Shown piece after piece: positions 37,801-49,637 of a stretch of 64,000 nucleotides of DNA. The stretch lies in the NCBI GenBank assembly GCA_025331565.1, contig JAFREQ010000039.1:2666001-2730000 (forward strand), written 5' to 3'. The stretch comes from Holacanthus passer (Eukaryota; Chordata; Actinopteri; Pomacanthidae). How positions within the stretch are numbered: the stretch's first letter is position 1; each line of letters begins with the position of its first letter. The notes beneath the pieces are model-generated. The model ran no database searches, was not told the origin of the DNA, and worked only from the letters and a program-made list of their open reading frames with translations. Position numbers and translations under genes: made by a program.

Positions 37801-40006
37801 CTGGATCGCTCCACAGACCATGGCCCACAGAACCACAAAGCCCACCTGGACAAGTTGCTGGAGTACTGTGAAGTCGGAGTGAAGGAGGGAGCCACGCTGG
37901 TGTATGGAGGCAAACAGGTCGACAGGCCAGGTATAGCATGGGACACATTTTCAATCCAGATCAGATTTACACACAGAATACAGAGGCAGTGATGAAGATT
38001 GAGAGTTCACAGAAGTGAAAAGCAACTATATCACAAATGTAGTGTCAGACTGCCTATTTCCTCTAATAAAAACCAGTAGTCAAATAGAATTGCTTAAATC
38101 CATTGCTTAGATTATTTATTAATTTTTTATTATATTACAAATTAAAAAATATAATCATGCTATTTTCAAATCTTGTTGTTTTGGATTACTCACCTTAAGT
38201 GTTACTGTCAGATTTCATTGTGCTTGTGTCTCAGCCAAACTGTATTTTGTAGTAACATACTGGCACCACAATTTACAATAGCTACATTTCAAGTGCCATA
38301 TAGGAACCTTGTAAATCAATGAGTTTCTACAACACATTGCTGCAGATGTTTCACAAATGGTTTCTGTCCACTGAAAAACTAGAGGGCTTTTAATTTGAAA
38401 CAAATACAGGAAGTGTTGAGTTTATATTATTAGCATAATGCAGTAACTTGGTACTAAATTGGTAACTAAATTGGTAACAGAGGGAATTAGAAATAAAGGC
38501 CTGCCTCTAATACAAGCCTGCTTCAAATAAACTCCTGTTACCTTCTGCTGTTGAGGTAAATAAAGGCCCCGGTCACTACTTGAGGAAAAATGGTAGATTT
38601 TTTTGTGTACAATGGATTTCAGAACTACAACTCACTTTTCTCCTGGAGAGGATGTGTTTTTCAGATGTGAAAGTACGTCAAACAAATCTTCCACTCCCCT
38701 CAAATGACAAAGGGTATCTTTATGAAGGATAGGTTGGGAAGTAATTTGACTTCGGGGAGATGTTGAGGAGGAGCTTTGCAAAGTGCTAAAACATTACACT
38801 GCTCAGCCTCAAAAAAGGAAGTTAGCTGTTGTTGGTCTTGTTTCTAGTCTTTTCTGTAGCTGAAGCTTTAGCATCATTCTTAGCATAATAATCCATATGG
38901 CGATTTTCCTTCAGGTTTTTTCATGGAGCCCACTGTGTTCACTGATGTGGAGGACCACATGTTCATCGCCAAAGAGGAGTCCTTCGGTCCCGTCATGGTG
39001 GTGTCCAAATTCAAAGATGGGTAAGTCATCAGAAAAGAACCATGCTGGTGTTGTCTGTTGTGTGATTTGAGTTGTAACCGGTATCCTGTGTCCTCTTGCT
39101 CCAAACTCCAGCGATGTGGAAGGCGTGCTGCAGAGAGCCAACGACACAGAGTACGGCCTGGCCTCAGGTGTGTTCACCCGCGACATCAACAAGGCCATGT
39201 ACGTGAGCGAGCGGCTGGAGGCTGGAACCGTATTTGTCAACACCTACAATAAGACCGACGTGGCTTCACCTTTTGGAGGTTTCAAGCAGTCCGGCTTTGG
39301 CAAAGACCTTGGTGAGTAGAGACGTGGAATTGACGTGAAGGACGTGATATGGATTGTTTAAGCATTTTCATTTTTCCTACTTTCATTGAGCATTTGTACA
39401 CTCATTGATGTTTTGATTTGAGATAAAGTGGAGCATGCTGTTTCCACACATTAAGTGCTTTATGTCTGAGAAAATAAGTCTGATGATGTCAGCGCACAAT
39501 TGTTATTTCGTTACGAATCAGAGCAAAGGGCTAACATGTTGCTTGATTACAAAAAAAATCTAAAATATGGTTTCTCCACCTTTTCAGGGCCACGGTTTTG
39601 TATTTAGCTCCAGAGCTTTTCATGGCCTGAGCAAGTACAAAGCTGCCTGCTTATGAATTTGAGGAATTTTAGCTCCATGGTGATACGCAGATAGAAACAA
39701 TGATTTGATGAGGTTGTTTTAATCAACACTTAGGAGTACTAAGGTGGAGACTACAGTCCTAATCTAGATTTGAGCAGTACATTTGTTAGCGTTTTGGTTT
39801 AAACTTCATCAAGGAGAGGAATGGGTTTAATCACAGCTCACATCAGTGTTTCCCAAGGTCATAACCTGTGATAAACGGTCACACACTGACATTTTCACAA
39901 GAGGTCACATTTTTTGACTGACACTGTTTTGTTCTTGGTCTCGTCCACAGGAGAAGATGCTCTCATGGAATACCTCAAGACCAAAGCCGTGACTGTGGAG
40001 TACTGA
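22864..40006 (+). CDS. aldh1l2: ALDH1L2, mitochondrial 10-formyltetrahydrofolate dehydrogenase
   Basis: Twenty-three coding exons: 22864-22911, 24811-24955, 27122-27356, 30698-30863, 31165-31266, 32877-32966, 33206-33340, 33532-33657, 33768-33859, 34347-34494, 34687-34806, 34933-35060, 35310-35460, 35551-35621, 35786-35891, 36194-36281, 36396-36489, 36580-36679, 37295-37393, 37765-37930, 38915-39020, 39112-39311, 39951-40006. They sum to 2772 nt, 923 codons plus stop, the human length as I recall it. Exon 1 (MLWTANRVLRKFSTSS) is a basic mitochondrial presequence, which separates it from cytosolic ALDH1L1. Domains: formyltransferase (about 23-330; His128 in HPSILP, Asp164 in DDGLDTG), carrier-protein-like (about 345-420; phosphopantetheine Ser375 in SGAASMD), aldehyde dehydrogenase (about 440-923; GFTGSTPIG 668-676, Glu694 in LELGGK, Cys728 in GENC). 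It converts 10-formyl-THF, NADP+ and water to THF, CO2 and NADPH in the matrix. Intron 8 is GC-AG; the others are GT-AG. Confidence 0.98.
27960..28110. repeat. Dispersed repeat fragment in aldh1l2 intron 3
   Basis: 'agtttaaatcctgc...cctctgcacacctggccaatga' recurs in diverged form at about 2308-2356 in scube1 intron 2 ('agtttaaatcctgcc...cctctccacacctggtcaat'). The family is not identified. Confidence 0.4.
28927..29080. repeat. Retroelement 3'-tail-like fragment (aldh1l2 intron 3)
   Basis: 'aagcaaactttatttgtctaacacatttcatatag' resembles the tail of a common fish LINE-derived repeat ('ctttatttatatagcacatttcat'). Recognition is from memory and the right boundary is vague. Confidence 0.35.
29880..30040. 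repeat. Fish SINE-like interspersed repeat (aldh1l2 intron 3)
   Basis: 'gctagagccaggaagcgtttggctta' and 'ctcagctctgtccaaag' resemble a repeat common in percomorph introns. Family name and boundaries are uncertain. Confidence 0.4.
33532..33657 (+). CDS. aldh1l2: aldh1l2 coding exon 8, ending at a GC donor
   Basis: This 42-codon exon (LLVKNLQFEDGKMIPASKYF onward) closes the formyltransferase part and leads to the carrier-protein domain. It ends ATC AGG, followed by GCAAGT at 33658-33663. The next exon starts at 33768 with AAC ATC TGG. Using the nearby GT at 33662 would add 4 nt and shift the frame, so the GC donor is required. The rest of the donor (AGG|GCAAGT) matches the strict consensus typical of GC-AG introns. 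Confidence 0.92.
38492..38568 (+). repeat. Interspersed repeat copy 1 (aldh1l2 intron 20)
   Basis: 'aataaaggcctgcctctaata...' through 'tgttgaggtaaataaaggcc'. A related segment occurs at 42559-42614 ('...aggcctgttacc..ccgcagttgaggtaaataaaggcc'). AATAAA within it could be mistaken for a poly(A) signal. Confidence 0.5.
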
Positions 40007-42829
40007 GGCACAGGCTCTCCTAGCGAACTCTGACCCACCCTGAATAGGAAGGGACTAGTGTGTCTGCTTCTGTCAGACATGCATACAGCTTCATTCAGCA
40101 TTATTTCTGGACAGTGTGTGTGTGTGTGTGTGTGTGGCTGCGTGAGTGTGTGTGTACTGCATGAATGAGAGGAGAGCTTTGTTGTTGTTCGTCTCAGTGC
40201 GGACAACGTGCCTGTCTTTTCTTGACTTTCTGCGTGAAAATCGACATCGTGGACAAGGGACACCTGTGGTTTATACTCGTCTGTATAGCTACATGTAAAA
40301 CCCTGGATTGGACTCCTAATGGGAGCTGAGCTGGGTCTGTATTTCGAAGGTTCCAGTTCCATAAAAGTGTGTTTTATGTTAAAACACACTCACCATTTTC
40401 AACCTGAAACCTGTTTTCCCATCATTATCAATGTCAGTCAATTCTGTTCAAAATTTAAAAATCATCTTAAGTCATGCCTTTCTTATTCACTTGTAATGCT
40501 GCCTTCACAATGCATTTAATACCTCTTTGTTTACTCTTTGGCATCTTCTGGGCTGTTGTGTACCATACTAGACAAGCTTCTGAGTTCATTTAAAGAGTAG
40601 CTTCAGCAACAGGCTGGAAAGCAGTGTGTCACTGCCCGCTCTGGGCAAGTTTCAAGTCTGTATCACAATCACATTCTGGGTGAGCTCAGAAGTGTGCGCC
40701 TGCTCCTGTAACCACACCCTTCAGTAATTTCACAGTGTACTGACTCACCCTGGAGTACACTTCTCCATCAGTGCAGCAAGGTGAGAATTTAAACAACTGG
40801 AGGTCAGCAATAACAGAATCTTCAGGGCATGTTACTCTCAGATATTATTTTGTTAGATGACTATTTCCAAGCATGAACTTTCACACTCACATAACAAACT
40901 GGTAGCAGGAGAGAAGGGATTGTTGATGTTCTTATTCATTGATAAAAGTTTTCATTGAAGTTTTTGGCACGCAGCTGTGACATCCAATATTTGAGAGCTG
41001 CCTTATAGCAACACACAGCATCACTTCACGAGGATGGTTAGTTGTGAAAAGAATAACATCAGTTTCGTTGTTTGTCACGTTAAAATGGTTGTTTGACAAC
41101 CAGTTCAAAAATGTCAGGGCATCATTCAATGCAAAATTTGACTTTTTTTGTAAATATTTTTTAACAAAAGAGGGAAAAAAGGACTATTTGATATATTTTT
41201 GTCAGAGGAACAATTTATGTTATAACACTATATTATATTCAGTAAAGACACACCAGCTCGATGTTTTTATGCATCACTAATGTGAAGAAGTTGTGAAATG
41301 AGTTTTCTCTCCGTCTGTCTGGGCTAAGAAGCAGGTGGTTTTTTTCTCACCCTGTGAAAAAGGTGAGAGCTGTCCCATCAATACACAGTACATCTTCAGC
41401 CAGTAATGTCATACGTTGGTAAATAAACTTTGATTTGAACTTTTGATGATATGAACTGATGATTTTACTCAGAAAATATGCTGACATTCCAGAAATGGTA
41501 CTATTATGAAGTATTCCTCTTATATTTAACTCCATGAAGCCTTGTTTACAGTGCGTTCCTATTATCCCTGTTATTTGAAAGAAGAAGAACGTGTTATTCT
41601 CCTTTTGAAGAAAGAGTCGTACATCAAAGGGTTGGTCCATCCAAAATTACAAGACCAAGACTTCCTGGTTTACCTCTATTGGTGCCTAACCATGAAGCTA
41701 GTTTGGGCTTTATTTGTTCAATTATTTTTGAGCTTTAAAAATTTTTTTTTTATTATTTCTCTCTTTTGTCAATTTTTTGGAGTTAAATATTATAATATCC
41801 TGAATATTTCAGGATTCATATAAAGGCCAACATAAAGTTTTAAAAATGTCTCCTTGTAGTTTTATGGGCTACTTAAATCAATACTTAAAGTAAAGTTAGT
41901 CATAATTTTCAGTGAAACATCTGGACTGGTGTTAACACATGAATTTTGAAATGCTTCTGTTACCTGTGAAGGTGAGGAACTTAACCTCACTTTTGTCCCC
42001 TGGCTACAGCAGTTGATGAAACACAAACGTGTATATTTTATCACTCAATTGCATTTTCCAAATAGAATGCCAGCTGGAAATGATCAACTTATCAAAAACA
42101 ACTGATAAGGCTGCTGAGATTAGATTTGTAGCCAAGATTTAACAGCTTGTGTTTTGTTTAGTGGCTGGTGTTGGTTTTGCCATGTTTTCTGCAAGTTGAT
42201 GAGCTGTCAGTCAAGTGCCTCCGTGGTCAGTGAGCTGCAATGTGTTCACACGAAAACACGAGAAGCAGAATGTGTCACAGTCTATTCTGATGCGTGTGGA
42301 TCTGTGGCCGCCTACACAGCTGGAGATCCTGGGCCCTTGAACACTGTTTCATCAGTGTCATACTTCATGATATATTTCACAGGTCTGCAAATTCTGTTTT
42401 ATTATTGATTTCATTCATTTGTTTTTTATAATAAATATATAGATATTAAGAAGTAAAGGTTGAAATAATGTCACACAGTCATACATAGTTTAAGCGTTGC
42501 ATTTCTAAATGTTATATTGCTATTCCTGTATGAAATGAAAAAAGGTTACATTGTTTATCTGCCTGCTTCAAATATAGGCCTGTTACCATCCGCAGTTGAG
42601 GTAAATAAAGGCCATTTAAGGAAATTCACTTTCCATGTATACATGTGATGGGCTGAAAGGGAAGGAGATATTGGCTACACAGAAATTCCTTTCAAAAAAG
42701 TTTTGTCAATGAATTACATAATTTAAACTTTAGGCAACAACAACACGACGTGGACAGCAGGAGGTAGATATCTCATTGAATAAAATTATGCTGCATTCAC
42801 ATGCTCCTTGGATGGTCCCATTTGTTATT
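40007..42829 (+). other. aldh1l2: aldh1l2 3' region and flanking sequence
   Basis: Sequence after the aldh1l2 stop. It holds a (GT)n tract at 40114-40136 and an interspersed repeat at 42559-42614. I see no exon-like frame. The 3' UTR end cannot be fixed: the clearest AATAAA hexamers lie in or near repeats or in AT-rich runs. Confidence 0.5.
42559..42614 (+). repeat. Interspersed repeat copy 2
   Basis: Partial, diverged copy of the segment at 38492-38568, sharing 'gcctgcttcaaata', 'cctgttacc' and 'gttgaggtaaataaaggcc'. Confidence 0.5.
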
Positions 42830-43912
42830 CCCACAGTGAATAGCCCTATTCAACTACTGTTCTAATCCATATTATGGCAAGAAGAGAAACAACTGTCCAT
42901 TATTACTTTATGACATGAAGGTTGGTCAATCTGTAAAATTTCAAGAACTTTAAATGTACCATCAAATGCTATGATGAAACTGGCTCTCATGAGGACTGCC
43001 CCAGGAAAGGAAGACCGAGAGTTACCTTTGCTGCATAGTTCATTAGAGTTACCAGCCTCAGAAACAGCAAATTAACAACACCTCAGATTAGACTCCACAT
43101 AAATGCTTCACAGAGTTCAAGTAACTGTTCAGAGGAGACTGTTCAGAGGAGACTGTGTGAATCAGGTCTTCATTGTCAAATTGCCAGAAAGAAGCCACTA
43201 CTGAGGAAGGCCAATGAGAGGAAGAGAATTGCCTGAGCCATTAAGCACAAGGAATGGACATTAGACCAGTAGAAATCTGTACTTTGGTCTGATGAGTCCA
43301 AATTTGAGATCTTTGGTTCCACTCGCCATGTCTTTGTGACATGCAGACAAGGTCAACGGATGGTTTCTACATGTGCGGTTCCCACCATGAAGCATGGAGG
43401 AGGCGGTGTGATGCTGTGGGGGGGCTTTGCTGGTGACACTGTTGGTGATTTATTCAAAATTCAAGGCACACATAACCAGGATGGCTACCACAGCATTCTG
43501 CTGATTTCTGCTTAGTAGGACCATCATTTGTTTTCCAACAGGATAATGACCACAAACACACCTCTGGGCTATGTAAGAGCTATTTGACCAAGAAGGAGAG
43601 TGATGGAGTGCTGTGTCAGATGATCTGGCCTCTGCAATCACTCAACCTAAAACCCAACTGACATCGTTTGGGATGAGTTGGACCACAAAGTGAAGGACAA
43701 GCAGCAAACAAGTGCTCAGCACCTCTGGGAACTCCTTGACGACTGTGAAACCATTCCAATGTGACGACCTCATGAGGCTGATTGATTCTGGCTTGTATGG
43801 CACTTCTTTGTTTACTACATAATTCTATATGTGTTCCTTCATAGTTTTGACGTCTTCAATATTCATCTACAATGTAGAAAATAATAAAGAAAACCCACTG
43901 ACTGGTACTGTA
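42830..43912 (+). mobile_element. Tc1-like transposon remnant (third copy)
   Basis: It ends in 'actggtactgta' (to about 43912), the right terminus of a salmonid/cyprinid-type Tc1 element as I recall it, preceded by the 'catctacaatgtagaaaataataaag' sub-terminal segment. The left end is not recognisable and is placed approximately. Transposase relics include LWSDESKFEIFGSTRHVF (about 43278-43330) and KHGGGGVMLWGGFAGDTVGD (about 43390-43450), with several stop codons and a frame change. Confidence 0.8.
42955..43790 (+). pseudogene. Decayed Tc1-like transposase (third element)
   Basis: In-frame relics of the DNA-binding part (CPRKGRPRVTFAA followed by a stop), the first catalytic Asp region (SDESKFEIFGS) and the GGGGVMLWGG motif are visible. 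A stop follows HSILLISA. Downstream, 'aggataatgaccacaaacacac' corresponds to the second Asp block, and 'acccaactgacatcgtttgggatga' to the Glu block with a damaged codon. It is not functional. Confidence 0.75.
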
Positions 43913-45399
43913 CAGCAGCTAAAAGCCACTGCTGTAACTGCTGTGTTCTTGTATCTATTTAATTCAACATGCAGAACAAATATAAGTCACAAGCTATCTT
44001 CTGACCGCAACCAAAGCCTGTTGACATTTGCAGACCATGGTTAGCTTCAAAAACACTCATTATATAGGCTTCCTATGCCCACAAGGACTGTCATAAAGAC
44101 TGACTAGTTGTTTGTTTGGTTTGCCTGGCCTGGCTCTCCCTCCCGTCCTTCAACTCCTGCTCACTTCCCCCAGGCCATGTACTGTCCTCACAGCATTTTA
44201 TGTTGCAGTTTGACTTGAGTTTTATGTTATGCTTACTGTGTTTTTTGTAGGTTAGCCTGTTGAACTTGGTGTTGTGGCTTGCTACTGTACTTCTACAGGC
44301 TGGTGGACTAATGTTGTAAAATTAAGGGAGTCAAGAGAAACTTAATGTTTAAGTTTCAACCGAAGCCACCTAAATAACGAGAGTAGAACGTCCCTTAATT
44401 CCAAACTACAAAGTGCAGCTTATTCAGTTATCTGGAAAATGGCTTTTCAGTTGAAATCTGAACATAAAGGGGCACGAAAAGAACCAAATGATATAGTTTG
44501 TGTTTCATACAGATATGTTATGATTTCAGATGAAATGCCATCAGCTATTACTATGATTATTACAATATAATTTTCATTAAAAAAAAAAATTACAACTCCT
44601 ATGTGACAAAATGGTGCAAAAGTCAGCTCATTTAAAAGAACCAATCCAAATGTATTTTGTATTTTATGTATGTATTTGTTTGTTTTATGTATATGTATTT
44701 ATATGTATTTTGTACTATGCGTACAGGACATAACTTCAACTAAAACTTTGACTAATCAGACCAACTGAACCAGAGAACCTGGTAAGTCATTATGGCAATT
44801 TGAAGGAATTAAAAGAATTATCAGCTAGCTAACATGTTAGACAGAATTAATACATGTGGATGTAGCAGTGTATGTGCACAGAGGCTTTATTTTCATTTGT
44901 ATATATGTATATATATATATATATAAAAAATCACACTTCTTTTCAGGTGTCTCATCGTCCGCTAGTTAATCACAACTGAGCCTCATGAAAGCACAAATAG
45001 TTTGTACCCTAAATTGATGTAAAAATGTGCGCAAGCTCATGAAAACCAAAAAACAAGGTGATCCACAGTGCTGCACCTAAACACATCATGTGCAATGAGA
45101 GGTCACACAGCCAGCTGATTGCCAGACTGAATCAGGTCATCACAGTATCTGCTCCAAAGGCACTTTTGCAACTTTGCCCTTTTAAATGTACAAAATATTT
45201 ATGGTTGTTCCCATAGGGAGGAGGAAGATCTGCATCTCTGTACACAGGAGTTTTCTGGTCACCATCTCTGTGTTTGTGAAGTAGATTAAGATCCCTTCAC
45301 ATCTAATGCAGAGGTTTTGTCATTGGTCAGTTTATCCCACATCACCTCAGAGGGCTTAGAAAGTCAATACGCAGCCAGAAGTCTGTGCGGCCAACATTT
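43913..45399. other. Convergent intergenic region aldh1l2 / nopchap1
   Basis: AT-rich DNA without an exon-like frame. It contains an (AT)n tract at about 44900-44926. The reverse AATAAA (TTTATT near 44886) is the first weak candidate poly(A) signal for nopchap1, about 500 bp after its stop. The nopchap1 3' UTR presumably occupies part of 44880-45399. Confidence 0.45.
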
Positions 45400-47108
45400 C
45401 TACTTTTCCTGTTGATCGATAACCTGGATGTTGGCTTTACTCTTCTTGCCTTTGTCTCCAGGTAATTTGAGGTTCTGCTCTGTGATATTACTGTCCTCAT
45501 CAGAGTCTGATTCCTCCTCAGTGTCATCAGTCTCCTCTTCATTTTCGGAGTCGCTGTCTGACCCGCTGAGTTCCACCAGCGCTACATCCTGAGGACAAGA
45601 GGAAGAAATCACATGACTCAATCAAATCATACAACAAATAATGTTAAAACAACTACAATGTACAATGTAACACTCACCATCTCTATCACCTTCTGTGCCT
45701 CCTCCACGTTCTCTATGTCAAAGCACCCAGCGGGAGCTTCCTCCATCTGCTGCTTCAGCTTCTCGTTGGCCTTGGCCATCTGAGGCAAGAAGCTCTGCAG
45801 CCGCTCCAACACTGACGGACAACAAAACAACACACACACCATCACACCTGTGGCTCAAATTCAATTTCTTACTTTTACTGCTAATAAATCATGCAAAAAC
45901 AAGACCTAAATAGTGACTAATAGCAAGACAGCATGCAATAAAGTGATGTTAGGTCTCACCGCTGCTTCTCGGGACTCTCTCTGTCTGCAGGGAGCTGCCA
46001 GCCTTTGGCTTGAGGAGAAACTTCTCACTGAGACCTAGCAGCACAACAAACAAACTCACAATGAGTTACAATTGTAATTGATTCTCTGTTGTGAAAAGAT
46101 CAAGATACAAAATGTGATACAAAGTGTTAAGGAAAGCGATATGGACTCACGATAAAGTGACATTCCCCAACATTTAAGAGTCACTGAATGGTCCTTATTA
46201 TCAGTTTTCCAATCAAGTAGCAGTTTTTCACAGCTATGTATGCTAATAAAAAGTGATTTAGAAATGCCAGGCATACTATATGAAAGAGTTTTCCTTTAGA
46301 TGTAAAGTAACGTGAACTCTGCAGCTGTATTATCTACAATATCCAATTAGAACTGGTTGCTAATTCAATATTAATTGAATTTCAGCTGAATGATATTTTA
46401 TGTTTTGATCATGGTATTCGAAACACTCTGTAATCCAAGTTTTTGTTTGACATATTAATAATTCTGTCTCAGGTAATACATAACAGTGGAACACATTTCT
46501 TTGCTTGGAACATCAATTCAATTATTTTAGGTGTGATTTTGCAAACATTTGTCACGGTAATATCCGAAAATATCCTTCGTAATACCTTGATGATTTCACC
46601 CATATTATCCACATTTTGCAAGCCATAACAATGTCTGAAATGCTACTGTAGAAAACTGTGCTTATTTCTAATAATAATTAGTGATTGTTCAATTTTCCTT
46701 GAACAATAGTTATTATAAATTCAGATATTATTTCAGAAAATATTTAAGTTGTCAAAAACATTTTTAGAAAGGGCAAACAAATATTCAAATTACAAAACTT
46801 TCCCTGAAGATATTGTGAGAGAAAACTATGTGCTAATGTAGCAACATAGAGAACTCGCATTAATATTATTATGAAGATAGACACATGATAGTTCATTGTC
46901 ATAACAGTTTTCAGTGAATTACTTAAATAACTTAGATGAGCTCTAGTTAGCTAACTTTTCACGTATCGTGGCTAAACACGGGCTTTTAACGTTCTTATTC
47001 TCAGCATTTTCTTCCAACACTTTATTTGCTAATAAAATAATTCAAACCTCCTCCGTTGCCACATGACAGCAAAGCCTGTGAACTCGTTTTCTTGATGTTT
47101 AATTCCAT
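45400..47108 (-). CDS. nopchap1: NOPCHAP1 (C12orf45 homologue), NOP58-assembly chaperone
   Basis: Minus strand, four exons: 47108..47048, 46034..45960, 45811..45678, 45588..45400. They total 459 nt, 152 codons plus stop, and all introns are GT-AG with matching phases. The start is the first ATG (MELNIKKTSSQALLSCGNGG). The conserved core is in exon 3 (LERLQSFLPQMAKANEKLKQ, residues 47-66, then CFDIENVEEAQKVIEM). Exon 4 begins DVALVELSGSDSDS and continues as a long Ser/Asp/Glu-rich acidic tail ending VIDQQEK. The mammalian protein bridges NOP58 to the RUVBL1/RUVBL2 ATPases during box C/D snoRNP assembly in the nucleus. That role is transferred by similarity. It is shorter than the human protein (185 residues as I recall), mainly at the N-terminus. 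Assignment is supported by its place between aldh1l2 and slc41a2, as in human. It lies head to head with slc41a2. Confidence 0.92.
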
Positions 47109-47880
47109 TTTACACGCGACACGAGAATGTTTTCACCGACATGCGTGTTACAAATCAGACCAATATCCGGATGGAAGGTAAGCAAATAAATACTTCAACT
47201 ATGATTTACATAGCGCCCTCTACTGCTTGGGAAGACCTCACGAAATTAAACAGTGATGATGTGTACAAAAAATACATCTACCGGACATAATATTATATAT
47301 AAAATTATACAACAAAATCGCTTAACCCGACCACACTTATAAATAAACGTAATGATCTGATGAGCTTTATGAAAAAGAAATTAGACAACTACTAAAGCGT
47401 CAACGTGTGCTCTGCGACTGCGCACTACAATCAAAATATCTGTGTGGCACTTTTCGGTCAAGAACGCCCGCAGTGTAGCAAGAGATCTCACTCTGGTTTG
47501 CTTTTATTACGGCAAAACCCGCCAGACGCAGTTGATACAATTACACAATACAGTTCAATGAGAATGTTGTACATCATGAATTCATGTGGTTGTTTGTTTT
47601 AAGTCGAGAACTAATTTAATTTAGTTACAGTATAATGTTTACACCATCATCCGTGCTATGTATATTCTATAAGAAAACACAACAGTAACTATAGTGAATA
47701 AAGTCAGGCATGGTTGAAGAAAAACAAAAATCCATGAATTTGTGGCACGTGCTGTGCATTTTGTTTCTTTTCACTACGTTACATTCAAATAAATTTACGT
47801 CCTTCTTGTGATCAAGGCAACCCGTATTTGAAACGTCCGGATTACGCACACTATTTTTTTAAACCGCGTAGTTCATCATT
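47109..47880. promoter_or_regulatory. Bidirectional promoter region nopchap1 / slc41a2
   Basis: About 0.8 kb separates the nopchap1 start codon from the presumed first slc41a2 exon. It contains CCAAT at 47160-47164, an ETS-like ATCCGG at about 47165-47170, and a CTCF-like CGCCCTCTACTGC at 47214-47226. Transcription starts cannot be placed. Confidence 0.45.
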
Positions 47881-48001
47881 CCATTATAGACGAGCTTTGG
47901 TGGCACTTTATGCTCTGACGCGGCTCTGTGGTTGGATGACTGTCAAGGAAGAAGAAGACTCGCATCTCATCTGCTGGATAAAATGTCTCCGTAGCAGAAA
48001 G
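47881..48001 (+). other. slc41a2: Candidate non-coding first exon of slc41a2
   Basis: Sequence ending CAGAAAG|GTAACT at 48001/48002 has a good splice donor, lies downstream of the divergent promoter and has no long open frame. It contains a minimal ATG-TCT-CCG-TAG at 47983-47994. The left edge is unknown and exon status is inferred from the donor and position. Confidence 0.4.
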
Positions 48002-49499
48002 GTAACTTGTGTAAAAGAAACAAAATACGGTGACGACTAGAATAAGTAGTTTGTGCTTTTTTTCTATGTACTAGCTAGCACTGGCACTGTACTCTCCCGC
48101 ATAAGAAAGTAGGGAGCCGTGCTTCCTACTGTTTTGTTTTCCACACAGCTAGCTAACATCGCTCAGTGTTAGCTAATAAACAAATACCCACAACCAGAAA
48201 AATGTGTTTAGTAAGGTTAGCAGTAAACATTAGCTTGTGTCGCATGAAGGCGTTAAACGAAATCGCTGCTATAAAATAGAAATTCTGTGAACTAAGATAA
48301 TATGAAAGGCCTGAGGAATGATGAAGTGCAGATGTAAAGGTGGTGAAACTAACCTTATAATCCTCTCGCCTCTCTGTCAACTACATAACATAAAGACTCC
48401 TGTCCCTCCACTTAAAATTTGTGTATGTGCTGATCATGTAGCATTAACTTTCCTGCTCAGCTTTTCACTTTAACATCAATTAACTAAACTAATATTAGAC
48501 TGTCCACCTTCACAACATCCAGAGAAATGTCCGACAGCACTGCCAGATGTTGGCATCTGTGTTGTGTGCTTATGGGCTGAGGGTACCAACAAATTGTTTA
48601 GCACTGAGTTGTAATCATGAGCAAGACTTTCCCAGTGACAGGAGACCAAATGTCAATGACAATTTCTTCAAGATTCAAAAAGCCTCTAGCTACTGTAATG
48701 ATGTGGGCACGTTTGATTCAAACTCCTGTCACTCATGTTGATGTAAAGTTGCATGGATTACCTCAGAGCCGGACTGTAATTAATTAGAACAGTTGCTGTT
48801 TTAGCCTTTTGGGCATATATGCCTTCATTAGATAGTCAAATTCAGAGAAATGACAGGAAAGGAGGATAGAGAGAGGGGATGGCAATAGGTTTAAAGGTAT
48901 GAACCAGGGATGTTGCCCTTCCAGGGACAGCATCTTAAATCCCTAGTCCATCAAGATACCCCAAAAATGTTATTATCAATGTTAGGAACAGTGGCCAAAG
49001 CTACAAAAATATGACTCCTGAAAGTACAGGTTACCACAAGTGACTCCAAAAAGACATGGACGGTTTTAAATGTGTTTGTGTTCTTGTAAACAAACAAAGT
49101 AAACCGACTGTTTACAGTTCCTTCTTTCTTACTGAAAGACATTGTCCGTATCCTTGAGGTCTAACCATCATACTGACTACATTTCCTTCCTCATAAAACA
49201 TTTGAAAATATGAATTATAATATTTTGCAACAAAACAGGGATCCACAGCACTGCAAGTGGTCAAAAGCTCCACTGCGTACCTTTAACTTCAAATCAGCTT
49301 ACTAGCCTTTGCAGCCAGTTGCTTCATATTTAGTGCCTTCTCTGTTTTCTGATTAAGGTGGTTAAGCTCCTCTCACTCAGCTCAAGACTCAGCTGTTCCA
49401 TTTCACTCTAATATCAGCTTGAATATTGCTTCAGGCTGTGCACTCTTGTTCTCCCAGCTGTTCTCTCCTCTGTTGTCTTTCCTTGTGTATTTTCCTCAG
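48002..49499 (+). other. slc41a2: slc41a2 5' intron (inferred)
   Basis: Presumed intron between the non-coding exon and the first coding exon, ending in TTTTCCTCAG at 49499. It contains copy A of the direct repeat (48807-49305). Nothing else is recognised. Confidence 0.4.
48807..49305 (+). repeat. Direct repeat copy A (upstream of slc41a2 start exon)
   Basis: Two blocks, 48807-48940 and 49122-49305, match copy B at 50995-51297 in the same order and orientation. Shared blocks include TTAGATAGTCAAAT.CAGAGA, GGTATGAACCAGGGATGTTG, TTCCTTCCTCATAAAACATT and CAAAAGCTCCACTG. Copy A has about 180 bp between the blocks that copy B lacks. The left block resembles a widespread fish SINE-like repeat ('gaaatgacaggaaagg.ggagagag'). 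Confidence 0.88.
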
Positions 49500-49503
49500 G
49501 CTG

Positions 49504-49629
49504 ATGAGATCGTGTATCCCATTTCTAACATGGATGGTGCACCTGAGCCAGTGTAAACCAGTTTTCCTGTGTATCATTTTTACACCACTCTTAGACTGGA
49601 TGACAGGAGATGGGACACTGCAGCCATAG
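49504..49629 (+). other. Upstream ORF of 41 codons before the slc41a2 start
   Basis: Within the exon that begins at 49500, ATG at 49504 opens a 41-codon frame (MRSCIPFLTWMVHLSQ...) that ends in TAG at 49627-49629, 8 nt before the main ATG at 49638. A second tiny uORF (49530-49556, MDGAPEPV) overlaps it in the main frame. Both would lie in the 5' UTR if 49500 is the exon start. Confidence 0.55.
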
Positions 49630-49637
49630 ACCACATC

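Noticed and set aside
22864..40006. Assignment of the folate dehydrogenase to aldh1l1
   Set aside because: The basic N-terminal presequence, 923-codon length and nopchap1-slc41a2 neighbours fit ALDH1L2. Cytosolic ALDH1L1 lacks the presequence.
39895..40389. 164-codon minus-strand frame opposite the aldh1l2 3' end
   Set aside because: It is antisense to the last exon and runs through a CA microsatellite (THTHTHTH). No homology is recognised.
49569..49637. N-terminal extension of slc41a2 from a GTG codon
   Set aside because: The in-frame sequence upstream of ATG 49638 has no ATG before a stop at 49554-49556. The first ATG in frame, with A at -3, is the better start.
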